A DNA stretch of 48,682 nt. Source: Sphingopyxis sp. LC81 (GTDB lineage: Bacteria > Pseudomonadota > Alphaproteobacteria > Sphingomonadales > Sphingomonadaceae). Under the pieces are notes generated by a model. That model was not told the origin of the DNA, searched no databases, and saw nothing but the letters and a program-made list of their open reading frames with translations. The stretch lies in the NCBI RefSeq assembly GCF_000756375.1, contig NZ_JNFD01000023.1, positions 1 through 48,682 of the forward strand, in the 5' to 3' direction. The position numbers and the translations under genes were made by a program. Shown one piece after another: positions 40,157-48,682 of the stretch (within the stretch, counting starts at the first letter, position 1; the number at the start of each line of letters is the position of its first letter).

Positions 40157-41379
40157 CACGCGCCTCCTTCGGGCTCAAGGATCAGATCGCGCGTCACCAG
40201 GACGCGCAGCGCGAAGCCGGGACGAATTGTCAGGGTCGGCGCGATGTTCATCTGGCGCTCGACGAGCCGCCGTCCCGACTGGTTGATCGTATCTTGCGAC
40301 CCGTCCCGAAGCGCGCGCACGATCGCGTCATCGCCGTCCGAGCCAAGCTCGGCACCAACCCCGAGCAAGGTTGAGACGAGCGCCGCGCGCAGCATCGACC
40401 CCCAATGATGGTCGGTCCGATCGGCGAGGCCTGCCATGCCACGCGCATCTGTGCCGGGCTGGCGATCGAGCCGGATCGACCGGCCGCCGGGCAGAATCAG
40501 CCGGTCCCAGGCAAGCAGGACGCGTTCCTGCCCCGCGGCGATTTCGCTGTCATAGTCGCCGACGAGCCGCGCGCCTTGCGGAATGAGCAGGATCCGGCCG
40601 GTCGGACTGTCATAGACATTTTGCGTCACCTGCGCGGTGACCTGCGCGGGCAAGTCGGAGCGGATGCCGGTGATCAGCGCCGCCGGGATGACGCTCCCGC
40701 TCTGGAGGATGTAGGGCGAGCTGGGTCCGCCAATGCGTTCGGGGCTTTCGTTCGGTTTGCCGGCGCCGCCTTCGAGAAAGGCTAGGCGCGCCGCGTCCGG
40801 ACTCCGCTCACCGGCGACCGGCACCGGTGCGGCCGCGGCAGGCTCGATCGATCCGCGCAGCGCCTCGGCCACGCCTGCACCCGCGGACCCGCCGCCAAGA
40901 AAGAGACGACTGGTGGTGGCGGCTTCGCGCTCCTGCCGCGCCCGGTCGCGCGCCTCGTCGGCCGGTGAGCGCGCCCCAGCTGGCGAACTGCCCATCGGCG
41001 GCACCGGGACGATTTCGCCATCGCGCTGCGCCGCGACGATCGGCCGGCCGAGGTCGCCGGGCAGCGGCGGTCCCAGCTTCGGCACCTTGCCATAATCGGC
41101 GGGCGCGCCCGTCACGACCTCGGCGCGGTTCGCCGCGTCGGCAGAATAGAGATTATCGGACGACTTAGGCGCTGAGGGTTGCAGCGCCCAGAGCAAGGCG
41201 CCGCCGATCGCGATTCCCCCAGCCGCCCCGATGCTCGCCAGCGTCTTGCGCGACAGGCGCATGACCCGCGGCGGTTCCCCGCGCAGACGGAAGGCGTCGA
41301 CGGCTGGCGGCTGCGCGGCGCGATTTTCATCGCCCGGCTCCTCGGCTGGCGCCACGGCCTGGTCCTCGCGCTCGGTCAT
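40156..41379 (-). CDS. trbI: TrbI/VirB10-family type IV secretion protein
   Basis: 407 residues. One N-terminal membrane helix (about 48-68) and a Pro/Ala-rich periplasmic linker precede the TrbI C-terminal domain (about 225-405; IPAALITGIRSDLPAQVTAQV, LLIPQGARLVGDYDS). The protein spans both membranes in a conjugation channel. It appears full length, but the other channel genes are missing, so it is a remnant. It overlaps the chimeric trbG by 4 bases. Confidence 0.93.
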   Translation of the reverse strand: MTEREDQAVAPAEEPGDENRAAQPPAVDAFRLRGEPPRVMRLSRKTLASIGAAGGIAIGGALLWALQPSAPKSSDNLYSADAANRAEVVTGAPADYGKVPKLGPPLPGDLGRPIVAAQRDGEIVPVPPMGSSPAGARSPADEARDRARQEREAATTSRLFLGGGSAGAGVAEALRGSIEPAAAAPVPVAGERSPDAARLAFLEGGAGKPNESPERIGGPSSPYILQSGSVIPAALITGIRSDLPAQVTAQVTQNVYDSPTGRILLIPQGARLVGDYDSEIAAGQERVLLAWDRLILPGGRSIRLDRQPGTDARGMAGLADRTDHHWGSMLRAALVSTLLGVGAELGSDGDDAIVRALRDGSQDTINQSGRRLVERQMNIAPTLTIRPGFALRVLVTRDLILEPEGGA

Positions 41380-41969
41380 GACCGGCCCCGGCGGCGCGGC
41401 GCCTCGCGCTCGATCCGGACGGTCCGCGCCTGTTTCCCGGCCCCCAAGCGCAATTCGCCGCGCTCGAACAGGCGGTCGACGATCATATAGCGGCCCTGCA
41501 CCCGGTAGTTGACGAGTTCGGCCTCGCCCCTGCTGCCGACGACGAACAGCGGCGGCATATCGCTCGTGACGACGTCCGCGCCAAACTCGATGAAAAGCTG
41601 GCGCGTGTCGTCGAAGGCGCGCACCGGTCGCCAATCGACCTTGTCGCCCTCAATCCGGTACCGGAAATTGAGCGCCGCCAGATCGATCGCCCCGGCCACC
41701 GGCGCCGCGCGCGCTGCCTCGGCTTCGGCGACTTGCAAGGCGATGAGCTCATCGGCGGGATAGGTCCAGGAGACCGACGCCATATAGGATGCGGCGGTCG
41801 CGCGCAGTTCGACATGATAGGTGCGCCGGTCGGTGTTGATGACGGGTTCGCTGTCCTTCACTTTGCGACCGTTCGGGACGATCGCGATCGGCGCGGTGAC
41901 CATGAGGGTCGCGAGCGTACCTTCGAAGCTGCCGTCATCCTTGACGGTGAGATTTGCGATGCTGGCCAT
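41376..41969 (-). pseudogene. Chimeric DUF736-TrbG reading frame (deletion scar)
   Basis: 197 residues in one open frame. Residues 1-42 (MASIANLTVKDDGSFEGTL...) are the N-terminus of a DUF736 protein. From VINTDRRTYHVEL onward the chain is the C-terminal two-thirds of TrbG/VirB9 (SYMASVSWTYP, LNFRYRIEGD, NYRVQGRYMIVDRLF). The signal peptide and N-domain of TrbG are absent. In conjugative elements of this type DUF736 and trbG lie far apart, with the relaxase, traG and trbB-F between them. An in-frame deletion joining the two explains the structure. The DUF736 ribosome site GGAGA is retained. The fusion is probably not exported and non-functional in conjugation. Confidence 0.85.
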
Positions 41970-41988
41970 TTGAAGTCTCCTTGCTTGC

Positions 41989-42005
41989 TCGGGGACCGTC
42001 CCCGA
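41989..42005. promoter_or_regulatory. Palindrome ahead of the DUF736-derived start
   Basis: TCGGGGAC-C-GTCCCCGA, a perfect 8-bp inverted repeat about 20 bases before the ATG at 41969. It may be an operator or a leader hairpin. A second palindrome, CCCCC-GCA-GGGGG, lies near 42061-42073. Confidence 0.55.
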
Positions 42006-42154
42006 TGGCGCCAGAAGGAGGGCCCGCGAGCCGCCGTCACCGAGCGCATGCGAGGGCGAACCCCCGCAGGGGGTTGACGGCACGAGGCGAGCCGAGGCCC
42101 GCAATCAGGCAGCCAAGGAGGGAGAGGTTCAACGAGCCAGGAGACCCATGGCTA

Positions 42155-45100
42155 TCAGTGAAAATCATGGCTCCGGATGCGTAGCGGCGCGTCGCGGGAG
42201 TCCGGTCCGCCTCCGTTCCGCGCCCCATCCCCGCGTCCAGGCGCAATGGAGACGTCGCCCTGCGCGATCGAGCGCAACATCGCGTCATGATCGGTAATCC
42301 GGTCGCAGATGATGTGAATGACCTCGCCTTCCTTCTGAAGCCGACCGCGCATTGCGATCATCGAGGCCGACATGACCTGCCGCCGGTAGATATCGAACCG
42401 GTCGGGCCACAGGATGCCGTTGGAGATCCCCGTCTCGTCCTCGATCGTGACGAATAGCACCCCCTTCGCCGAGCCGGGCCGCTGTCGGACGAGAATGACG
42501 CCGGCGACCTCGATGTTGCGCCCGTCGCGGATCTGTCCGAGATCGGCGCAGCGCACGATACCCATCGTATCAAGCTCATCCCGCAAGAAACTCAGCGGAT
42601 GCGCGCGCAGCGACAGCTGCAGCGTGCGATAATCCTCCACCACCTCGCGCCCCTCGGTCATTGGCCGAAGCGAGGTCGCGGGTTCGAGCCCCTCGGGCGA
42701 GAAACTGGACTCGCGAGCGTCTGCCGCCGCGAACAGCGGCAGCGGCGCCTCGCCGAGACCCCGCACCTTCCACAAGCCCTGCCGCCGGTCCTCGGCGAGG
42801 CAGGCGAAGCCATCGGCCTCGGCAATGCGCTCGATCGCGGCGCGCGGCACGCCAGCGCGCCGCCACACATCTTCGACGCAATCATAAGGCACGTCGCCGC
42901 GCGCGCCGACGATCGCGGCGCCATGGACATTGGCGAGGCTGCGCACCTGCCGGAAACCGAGACGGACCGCGAGATAGTGTCCGTCGGCTTCTTCGAGCGT
43001 GCAGTCCCAATGGCTGTCGTTGATCGAGACGGGCCGCACCTCGACGCCATGGTTCCGCGCGTCGCGCACGATCTGTGCCGGCGCGTAAAAGCCCATCGGC
43101 TGCGCGTTAAGCAGCGCGGCGCAGAAAACGTCGGGATGATGATGCTTCATCCAGCAGGAGGCATAAGCGATTTTCGCGAAGCTCGCGGCATGGCTCTCGG
43201 GAAACCCGTAGGAGCCGAAGCCCTCGATCTGCTTGAAGGTCGGCTCGGCGAAATCCTTCGGATAGCCGCGCTCGACCATGCCGCCGACGAGCTTGTCGTA
43301 GAAATGCGACACACCGCCCGTGAGCTTGAAGGTGGCCATCGCACGGCGGAGCTGGTCGGCCTCGGCCGGCGTGAAGCCCGCACCGACAATCGCGACCTTC
43401 ATCGCCTGTTCCTGGAAAAGCGGGACGCCCAGCGTCTTCTCGAGCACCGCGCGAAGCTCGGGCTTGGGATATTCGGGCTTCTCCTTGCCTTCGCGTCGGC
43501 GCAGATAGGGGTGGACCATGTCGCCCTGGATGGGGCCCGGACGCACGATCGCAACTTCGATCACCAGGTCATAGAAACATTTGGGTTTTATCCGCGGCAG
43601 CATCGACATCTGCGCCCGGCTCTCGATCTGGAAGACGCCGAGCGTATCGGCCTTCTGGATCATGCTGTAGACCGCAGGATCATCGTCCTGGAGGTCTGCC
43701 ATACCGATATCGACGCCCTTATGCTCGCGCAGCAGGTTGAAGGCGCGGTTCATGCAGCCGAGCATGCCCAAGCCAAGGACATCGACCTTCATGAACTTCA
43801 GGACGTCGATATCGTCCTTGTCCCATTCGATGATCTGCCGATCTTCCATCCGCGCCGGCTCGATCGGCACCAGGTCGTCCAGTCTTTCCTCGGTGAGGAC
43901 GAAGCCGCCGGGATGCTGCGACAGGTGCCGCGGCGTGCCGATCAGCTGGCGCGCGAGGTCGAGCGTCAGGCGGAGCCGGTGGTCGGATGCGTTCAGATTG
44001 AGCTCGGCGATCCGCTCCTCGGGAATGCCGTCGATCGACCAGCCCCAGACGAGGCCGGTGAGCATTTTGGTGAGGTCGCGCGGCAGGCCGAGCGCCTTCC
44101 CCACCTCGGCGACCGCGCCGCGCGTGCGATAGCGGGTGACCACGGCGGTCAGCGCGGAGCGATGCCGTCCGTAGGTCTCGTATATCCACTGGATGATCTC
44201 CTCGCGCCGCTCATGTTCGAAATCGACGTCGATATCGGGCGGCTCCTTGCGTTCGCCCGACACGAAGCGCTCGAAGAGCAGCTCGTGCTTGATCGGGTCG
44301 ATCGAGGTCACCCCGAGCAGGAAACACACGCAGCTGTTGGCAGCCGACCCCCGCCCCTGGCACAATATCCCGCGGCGTCGGCTCTCGGCGACGATCGAAT
44401 TTACCGTCAGAAAATAGGGCGCGTAATTCAATTCTCCGATCAAGCGCAGTTCATGGTCGATCTGCTTGCGATAGGCTGGCGGTACGCCGCCGGGAAACAG
44501 GCGCGCGGCGCCGTCCTCGGTGAGCGCGGCGAGCGCATCCTGCGCACTGCGCCCCGCCATCACCTCCTCATAGGGATATTGGTAGCGGATCTCGCCAAGA
44601 TCGAAGCGGCACGCCGACGCGATGTCGGCGGTGGCCTGGATCGCATCCGGGAAGAGCGCAAAGCGCCGTTCCATTTCCGCCGGCGACTTCAGAGCCCGAT
44701 CCATGAAACGCTCGCGTTTGAAGCCGAGCGCATCAACAGTCGTTTTCTCGCGGATCGCGGTCAGCACATCCTGCAGCGGGCGGCGCTCGGGGGCGTGATA
44801 GAGGATGTCGCCCATCGCCACGCAGCGCACGCCCACGCTGCGGCCCAGCGCGTCGAGCGCGCGCAGCCGCGCGAAATCACCGGGCCGACGGCGCAGCGAC
44901 AGTGCGAGATAGGCGTTGCGGCCGAACGTCTCCCACAGCTCACCAAGGTCGATGCGGGTGCGGTCGTCGGCGGCGTCGGGCAGGAAGACCGCGACCAGCC
45001 CCTCCGACCATGCCACGACATCGGGCCAGTCGAGCCAGCAATTGCCTTTCCCGCCGCGCCCCTTGCCGAGCGACAGGAGCCGGGTCAGCCGCGACCAAGC

Positions 45101-45364
45101 GGCGCGGTCCTTGGGGTAAAGCAGCAGCGATCGGCCATCGCGAAGATCGACGCGCGAGCCGGGGATCAGGCGCACGCCAGTCGCCTCCTGCCCCGACAGC
45201 CCCCGCACCATGCCCGCGACGCTGCCGCGATCGCAGAGGCCGAGGGCCGAGTGGCCCAGCAGCGCGGCGGACGCGAACAGTTCCTCGGGCGCCGACGCGC
45301 CGCGCAGGAAGGAGAAGTGGCTCGTCACATGAAGTTCGACATAGGTCGTGCCGGGGGCGATCAT
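42155..45364 (-). CDS. dnaE2: Error-prone DNA polymerase DnaE2 (ImuC)
   Basis: 1,069 residues. An N-terminal PHP domain ([15 protein letters not shown]) precedes the polymerase III alpha palm with acidic site [16 protein letters not shown] and the OB-fold ([16 protein letters not shown]). It ends in SHDFH, the usual C-terminal tail of the DnaE2/ImuC type. It copies past lesions with ImuA and ImuB during SOS mutagenesis. Its ATG overlaps the imuB stop (ATGA). A longer frame to 45664 exists but the family start is at 45364. Confidence 0.96.
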   Translation of the reverse strand: MIAPGTTYVELHVTSHFSFLRGASAPEELFASAALLGHSALGLCDRGSVAGMVRGLSGQEATGVRLIPGSRVDLRDGRSLLLYPKDRAAWSRLTRLLSLGKGRGGKGNCWLDWPDVVAWSEGLVAVFLPDAADDRTRIDLGELWETFGRNAYLALSLRRRPGDFARLRALDALGRSVGVRCVAMGDILYHAPERRPLQDVLTAIREKTTVDALGFKRERFMDRALKSPAEMERRFALFPDAIQATADIASACRFDLGEIRYQYPYEEVMAGRSAQDALAALTEDGAARLFPGGVPPAYRKQIDHELRLIGELNYAPYFLTVNSIVAESRRRGILCQGRGSAANSCVCFLLGVTSIDPIKHELLFERFVSGERKEPPDIDVDFEHERREEIIQWIYETYGRHRSALTAVVTRYRTRGAVAEVGKALGLPRDLTKMLTGLVWGWSIDGIPEERIAELNLNASDHRLRLTLDLARQLIGTPRHLSQHPGGFVLTEERLDDLVPIEPARMEDRQIIEWDKDDIDVLKFMKVDVLGLGMLGCMNRAFNLLREHKGVDIGMADLQDDDPAVYSMIQKADTLGVFQIESRAQMSMLPRIKPKCFYDLVIEVAIVRPGPIQGDMVHPYLRRREGKEKPEYPKPELRAVLEKTLGVPLFQEQAMKVAIVGAGFTPAEADQLRRAMATFKLTGGVSHFYDKLVGGMVERGYPKDFAEPTFKQIEGFGSYGFPESHAASFAKIAYASCWMKHHHPDVFCAALLNAQPMGFYAPAQIVRDARNHGVEVRPVSINDSHWDCTLEEADGHYLAVRLGFRQVRSLANVHGAAIVGARGDVPYDCVEDVWRRAGVPRAAIERIAEADGFACLAEDRRQGLWKVRGLGEAPLPLFAAADARESSFSPEGLEPATSLRPMTEGREVVEDYRTLQLSLRAHPLSFLRDELDTMGIVRCADLGQIRDGRNIEVAGVILVRQRPGSAKGVLFVTIEDETGISNGILWPDRFDIYRRQVMSASMIAMRGRLQKEGEVIHIICDRITDHDAMLRSIAQGDVSIAPGRGDGARNGGGPDSRDAPLRIRSHDFH

Positions 45365-47181
45365 CCGAAGACGCCGTGCATATACCAGCTCAAATCGCCG
45401 GTGCGGTCTTCGATTGCATCGCCGCGGCGGAACAACCAGAAACGCTCGCCAGTCTCCGCCTCGACGCGAAAATAATCGCGCACCGCCCACATTTCGCGGG
45501 TCGTTCGCCACCATTCGCCATGGATGCGCTCGGGTCCGTCGCCCGCGACAACGCGGTAGGACCGTCCGCGCCACGCAAAGCGGCGCGGCGGATGGTCGGG
45601 AAGCAGCGCGACCACACTCGACAGGGCTTCGGGCCGCGCGAGCATGCGGATCGGCCGCGGCCAAGCCGGCCAGCCGGAAGGCTGGGCGAGCGGGCCGGTA
45701 CGACCGATCGCGCGCTCGGGCACATCGCTTTCGCGGCCCTCGAGGCGGAACAACGCGCCCTCTCCGGCGCGCCCCGCGAGTTGATCGACGAGCGGCGCAA
45801 GATCGGGCGCACGCGGTCCGCTATCGAACCCCGCGCCGATCGCCTCGGCGCCAAGGGGTTCGACCTGCGGCGCGGCAAGGGCCATCGCCTCGATCCCGAG
45901 CCCCGGCTCGATCCGGTCGATGCGCAGCCTGAAGAGGCGCACGAGATGCTTCGCGTCGCGCGTCGCGCGCGCGGTGCCGACCGTGACGAGCTGCTCGCGC
46001 GCATCGACACGCTCGCAGCGGAGCACCGCGGCGCGAAGGCCGAGCCCGCGCTCCCGAAGGTCGGCGACAAGATCGGCGACGAGATCCGAAATGACCTGTT
46101 CAATCGCCTCGGCGGTGGCGATCGGTTCGAGAAGCCGGCGCTCGGCGCACGGCATTTCGAAAGGGACGACGGGCACGATCGGCTCGGGCAGAAAGCCCCG
46201 CGCCTGGTCGAGCCGCTCGACCGCGCCGCGCCCGAGACGCCGGGCGAGCGGCCCGCGCGGCATCGGATAAAGATCGGCGATCCGCTCGATTCCGAAGCGC
46301 GCCGCCGACGCGAGCGCTTCGGGCGCGAGCCGGAGCGCGCGAAGCGGCAGCTCGGCTAACGCCTCCCCCTCCCGCCCTTCCGGCAAGACCAAAATCGCCG
46401 CGCCGCCAAAGCGCGCGAGCGCGTGAGCGGCGCCGGGCGTGCCGGCGATCGCGACGCACGCGGTGAAACCGAGACGCCGAACGAAGGACACAAGCCGCGC
46501 GGCGAAGCGCGCCTCGCCGCCGAAGAGGTGCGTCGTGCCGGTGAGATCGAGCCACAGCCCGTCGCTCCCCGACACGGCGGCAGTCGGCGTCCAGTGACGC
46601 ACGGCATGCAACGCCAGCCGATCCAGCCACGCCCGATCGGCCTCGGGCGCAGCGTCGTACGCATCGAGATCGGTGACCAGCGCGCGTGCATGCGCCGCGG
46701 CCATGCCGGGCGCGAGTCCAAGATCGAGTGCGAGCGGACAGGCCGCGGTCACGACATCGCGCTGGCCCGTGCGCGCCATAAGGATGGTCGGGCGAGCGCC
46801 CCACAGCGGCAGCGGTGGCGGTGCGATGGACGTGCCGGGCACCGGGCATCCATCATCCGCCCGCGATAACCGAAAGACAGGCGCGGCCGCCTCGCTGCGC
46901 CGCCCCAGCTCACGCATGGTCGGTCGCTGGTGCGCCGGACGCGCGTCGACAGAGTCGCGGTTCGGCGCGGCCGAACCCGTGTCCCGCGCCCAACTCGCAC
47001 CCGGGCGCCAGCCGCCACCGCGCGGCACCGAGCAGGTGCCCGGATTGTCGTCGATGGGTTCAGGAAGGCGCGGGCCGAGCCGCGCGGGTTCAGGCGGCGT
47101 GCCCGAGCGCGAGATCGGCGCTGCCCGTCGCAACCGCTCGATCGCGAGTTGCGGCAGGAAGAGCGAGGCGACCCTGGTCAT
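45361..47181 (-). CDS. imuB: ImuB, Y-family polymerase-like mutasome hub
   Basis: 606 residues. It starts with [18 protein letters not shown] and contains a Y-family-like palm and little finger, with a C-terminal ImuB domain ([31 protein letters not shown]). ImuB proteins lack the catalytic acids and act as a hub that ties DnaE2 and ImuA to the beta clamp. A 90-residue Pro/Arg-rich insertion lies at about 20-110. The start at 47181 is inside imuA (92-base overlap). Confidence 0.94.
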   Translation of the reverse strand: MTRVASLFLPQLAIERLRRAAPISRSGTPPEPARLGPRLPEPIDDNPGTCSVPRGGGWRPGASWARDTGSAAPNRDSVDARPAHQRPTMRELGRRSEAAAPVFRLSRADDGCPVPGTSIAPPPLPLWGARPTILMARTGQRDVVTAACPLALDLGLAPGMAAAHARALVTDLDAYDAAPEADRAWLDRLALHAVRHWTPTAAVSGSDGLWLDLTGTTHLFGGEARFAARLVSFVRRLGFTACVAIAGTPGAAHALARFGGAAILVLPEGREGEALAELPLRALRLAPEALASAARFGIERIADLYPMPRGPLARRLGRGAVERLDQARGFLPEPIVPVVPFEMPCAERRLLEPIATAEAIEQVISDLVADLVADLRERGLGLRAAVLRCERVDAREQLVTVGTARATRDAKHLVRLFRLRIDRIEPGLGIEAMALAAPQVEPLGAEAIGAGFDSGPRAPDLAPLVDQLAGRAGEGALFRLEGRESDVPERAIGRTGPLAQPSGWPAWPRPIRMLARPEALSSVVALLPDHPPRRFAWRGRSYRVVAGDGPERIHGEWWRTTREMWAVRDYFRVEAETGERFWLFRRGDAIEDRTGDLSWYMHGVFG

Positions 47182-47884
47182 CGCACGCCTCCAGTTCGAG
47201 GGAGAAAGGCGGCCCGCCGCGCTGGCGCACAAGCTCGACCGACCATCGCCCGCGCCCGACGCCGGGCATCGACAGCGGGGTCGAAGCGAGGCTGCCGATC
47301 CGCCAGCGCGTGCAGGCCAGCGACAAGTCGGTGAGCGGACATTGGCCGTAGCGGCGGTAGCGGCGGTAGAGCAGCATCGGGGTGCCCCCTTCGGAGGCGG
47401 CGAGCTGAAGCCGGCGTGTTGCGGTCTGGTCGGCCGCTTTCACCTCGGCGACCACGCAGGCAAGCGACCCGTCGCGCAGCGCGTCCTCGCACAGGGCAAG
47501 CAACTCGCGGTCATTCTTGCCTTGCGCATAGAGGACGCGCTCCGGGCCGAGCCCGGCCTGCTCGAGTCCCGGGGCATAAAGGTCGAACCGTGTCAGCGCC
47601 CATAAGGCAGACACCCCCGGCGACGCCGCGAAGCGTGTGGCGATCCCCGCCGCGAACAGCGTTGCCGCTGCATCGTCGCTCCAGCTTGCCGAGGCAGCGG
47701 CGACCTCGTGCAGGCCGGCGCCATCGAGTCCGCCGGCGCTCAGCAGATGATCGACCGGTCCGACGCCGAACGGCAGCACCGGTCCGCGCGCCACAGTGAC
47801 GCGCGCCACGGTCTCGCGAAGCGCTTGAAGCTCCTCGGCGCTCGGCCGGGGCGGTGAAAAAGGCGGTGCGGTCATGATGGTCAT
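47090..47884 (-). CDS. imuA: ImuA, RecA/SulA-like mutasome protein
   Basis: 264 residues with a RecA-like fold (GVGPVDHLLSAGGLDGAGLHEVAAASA, ALWALTRFDLYAPGLEQAG) lacking a good Walker A. ImuA assists ImuB/DnaE2 translesion synthesis. A LexA box lies 10 bases upstream, so this is the SOS-controlled first gene of imuA-imuB-dnaE2. ATG 47875 is an alternative start. Confidence 0.93.
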   Translation of the reverse strand: MTIMTAPPFSPPRPSAEELQALRETVARVTVARGPVLPFGVGPVDHLLSAGGLDGAGLHEVAAASASWSDDAAATLFAAGIATRFAASPGVSALWALTRFDLYAPGLEQAGLGPERVLYAQGKNDRELLALCEDALRDGSLACVVAEVKAADQTATRRLQLAASEGGTPMLLYRRYRRYGQCPLTDLSLACTRWRIGSLASTPLSMPGVGRGRWSVELVRQRGGPPFSLELEACDDQGRLALPAATRDRAVATGSADLALGHAA

Positions 47885-47894
47885 CGACTCAGAT

Positions 47895-47909
47895 GTTCTC
47901 TATATGTTC
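47895..47909 (-). promoter_or_regulatory. LexA (SOS) box of imuA-imuB-dnaE2
   Basis: GTTC-N7-GTTC on the plus strand (GAAC-N7-GAAC for the gene), the alphaproteobacterial LexA consensus, placed directly before imuA. Confidence 0.88.
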
Positions 47910-48006
47910 CACCCGGAATGAACGTGCGTCAAGCGGTCCGCGTTCCCTTGCTGTGGATCATTCACTGGCGCGTCACCTTCACGCCTGTAAAAGCGCACTA
48001 AATAAT

Positions 48007-48600
48007 ATGCCGCTCACCACCGACCTGCCCTGGACCCAGCTTGCGATCTACGCCGTCGGCGCGGCGCTGATCCTGATGTTGCTGTTCAAGATTCCCTATG
48101 TCGGACGGGTCATTCGCGCGCTCTTCTCCTTCGCGCTGCTCGCCTTCGGCATCTTCCTCATTCTCCAGCAGGCCCCCTTCGATCCCACTCTGTCGCGGAT
48201 CACCGCGAGCCTCGGCCTCGACCGGCAAGAGGTGGTGGGCGAGGAGGTCCGCATTCCGATGGCCTGCGACGGACATTTCTGGGCGACGGTCCGCCTCAAC
48301 GGCACCGAAAAGCGAATGCTCGTCGACAGTGGCGCGACCGTCACCGCGCTGTCCGAAGCCACGGCTCGGGCCGCAGGCGTCGAGGCTGACGCGACGCTCG
48401 TGCCCTTGCTCATGAAGACCGCGAACGGCACGGTTCGCGCCGACGCCGGAACGCTCGACCGGCTAGAGATTGGCGGCATTGAGGCGCGAAAGCTCAAAGT
48501 CGTGATCTCGCCCGGGCTTGGCGACACCGACGTCCTGGGCATGAATTTCCTCTCGGTGTCCGTCGTCAGAACATTTGGCACAACTCGCGGCGTAAATTAG
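48007..48600 (+). CDS. Retropepsin-like aspartic protease (TIGR02281), 3' end altered
   Basis: 197 residues. Two N-terminal membrane helices (about 11-27 and 33-52) precede a clan AA aspartic protease domain with active site MLVDSGATVTALS (Asp near 105) and the late motif DVLGMNFLS. After LGMNFLS the family normally runs on with a conserved strand; here the frame changes to VSVVRTFGTTRGVN and stops. The junction near 48557 (TGTC) and a foreign-looking frame beyond suggest an insertion sequence cut off the last residues. Confidence 0.8.
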   Translation: MPLTTDLPWTQLAIYAVGAALILMLLFKIPYVGRVIRALFSFALLAFGIFLILQQAPFDPTLSRITASLGLDRQEVVGEEVRIPMACDGHFWATVRLNGTEKRMLVDSGATVTALSEATARAAGVEADATLVPLLMKTANGTVRADAGTLDRLEIGGIEARKLKVVISPGLGDTDVLGMNFLSVSVVRTFGTTRGVN

Positions 48601-48630
48601 CGGAGTGCGGGCCTCGTCCTGGGGTTAATG

Positions 48631-48682
48631 TTAGGCGGCGAGCTTGCGGTGTTGCAAGCGCCGATATTCGATGGTCTGTCGC
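48631..48682 (-). CDS. C-terminal end of an unidentified (probably IS) gene
   Basis: The reverse strand reads RQTIEYRRLQHRKLAA followed by TAA at 48631 and is cut by the window edge. Its place next to the broken protease gene suggests a transposase end, with the IS terminus near 48557. The family could not be named from 16 residues. Confidence 0.35.
   Translation of the reverse strand, partial: RQTIEYRRLQHRKLAA

Noticed and set aside
42599..45475. 958-codon plus-strand frame opposite dnaE2
   Set aside because: Antisense frame of a clearly recognised polymerase gene in high-GC DNA; no family resemblance.
1..48682. CRISPR arrays, tRNA, rRNA or replication origin
   Set aside because: No regularly spaced direct repeats, cloverleaf sequence or rRNA-like stretch was noticed on reading; a covariance-model search would settle it.

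Overview
The window is high-GC alphaproteobacterial DNA and most resembles the order Sphingomonadales (inference). Supporting features are a σF/NrsF pair, a LexA box of the GAAC-N7-GAAC type ahead of imuA-imuB-dnaE2, a sphingomonad-style trbG/trbI/DUF2274 conjugation remnant and a carboxypeptidase-like-plug TonB receptor. I saw no rRNA, tRNA or CRISPR. The left edge is the start of an IS5-type transposase followed by a tyrosine integrase. The right edge is a retropepsin-like gene whose 3' end looks cut by another insertion. The window therefore reads as an accessory or island region.

Layout. 236-1504 is the integrase. 1837-5832 is a seven-gene bufferin operon: two DUF2282 precursors (the second a predicted lipoprotein), the MNIO enzyme BufB, its partner BufC, a DoxX protein, ECF sigma factor SigF and its membrane anti-sigma NrsF. 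6094-8277 holds membrane proteins and a hydrolase-OsmC fusion. 8477-11013 (minus) holds a YiiX-like hydrolase, a CBS protein, a DUF6969 protein and a lipoprotein built of ten Cys pentapeptides. 11526-15791 holds a flavodoxin-fold protein, TetR with a CMD protein, an unknown gene and MlaA. 15806-21354 (minus) is a TonB receptor-nucleoside transporter operon. 21517-27296 holds thioredoxin, a DoxX-like protein, two small Cys-rich exported proteins, a TVP38-reductase fusion, a second ECF sigma/anti-sigma pair, NrtS and an NDH-2-like enzyme. 27776-34622 holds TetR-controlled and detoxification-type enzymes. 34820-39919 is a GntR-ABC-permease-S9 peptidase operon. 39935-41969 is a deleted conjugation module. 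42155-47884 is the SOS mutasome.

The main discovery is regulatory. The ten-base bipartite motif GTAACC-N16-CGAA, which I recall as the Caulobacter σF promoter, occurs exactly nine times in this window, where chance predicts about 0.1. A tenth site is one base off. Eight of the nine are preceded by T (TGTAACC). The sites lie before the bufferin operon, inside bufC ahead of doxX-sigF-nrsF, before the CBS gene, twice before the pentapeptide-repeat lipoprotein, before the unknown-mlaA pair, before the small Cys-rich protein operon, upstream of the operon that carries the second ECF sigma factor, and before an enoyl-CoA hydratase-SDR-bicupin operon. This suggests a locally clustered σF regulon for metal or thiol stress. 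It has three chemically different exported Cys-rich products, of which only the DUF2282 type matches a described bufferin family.
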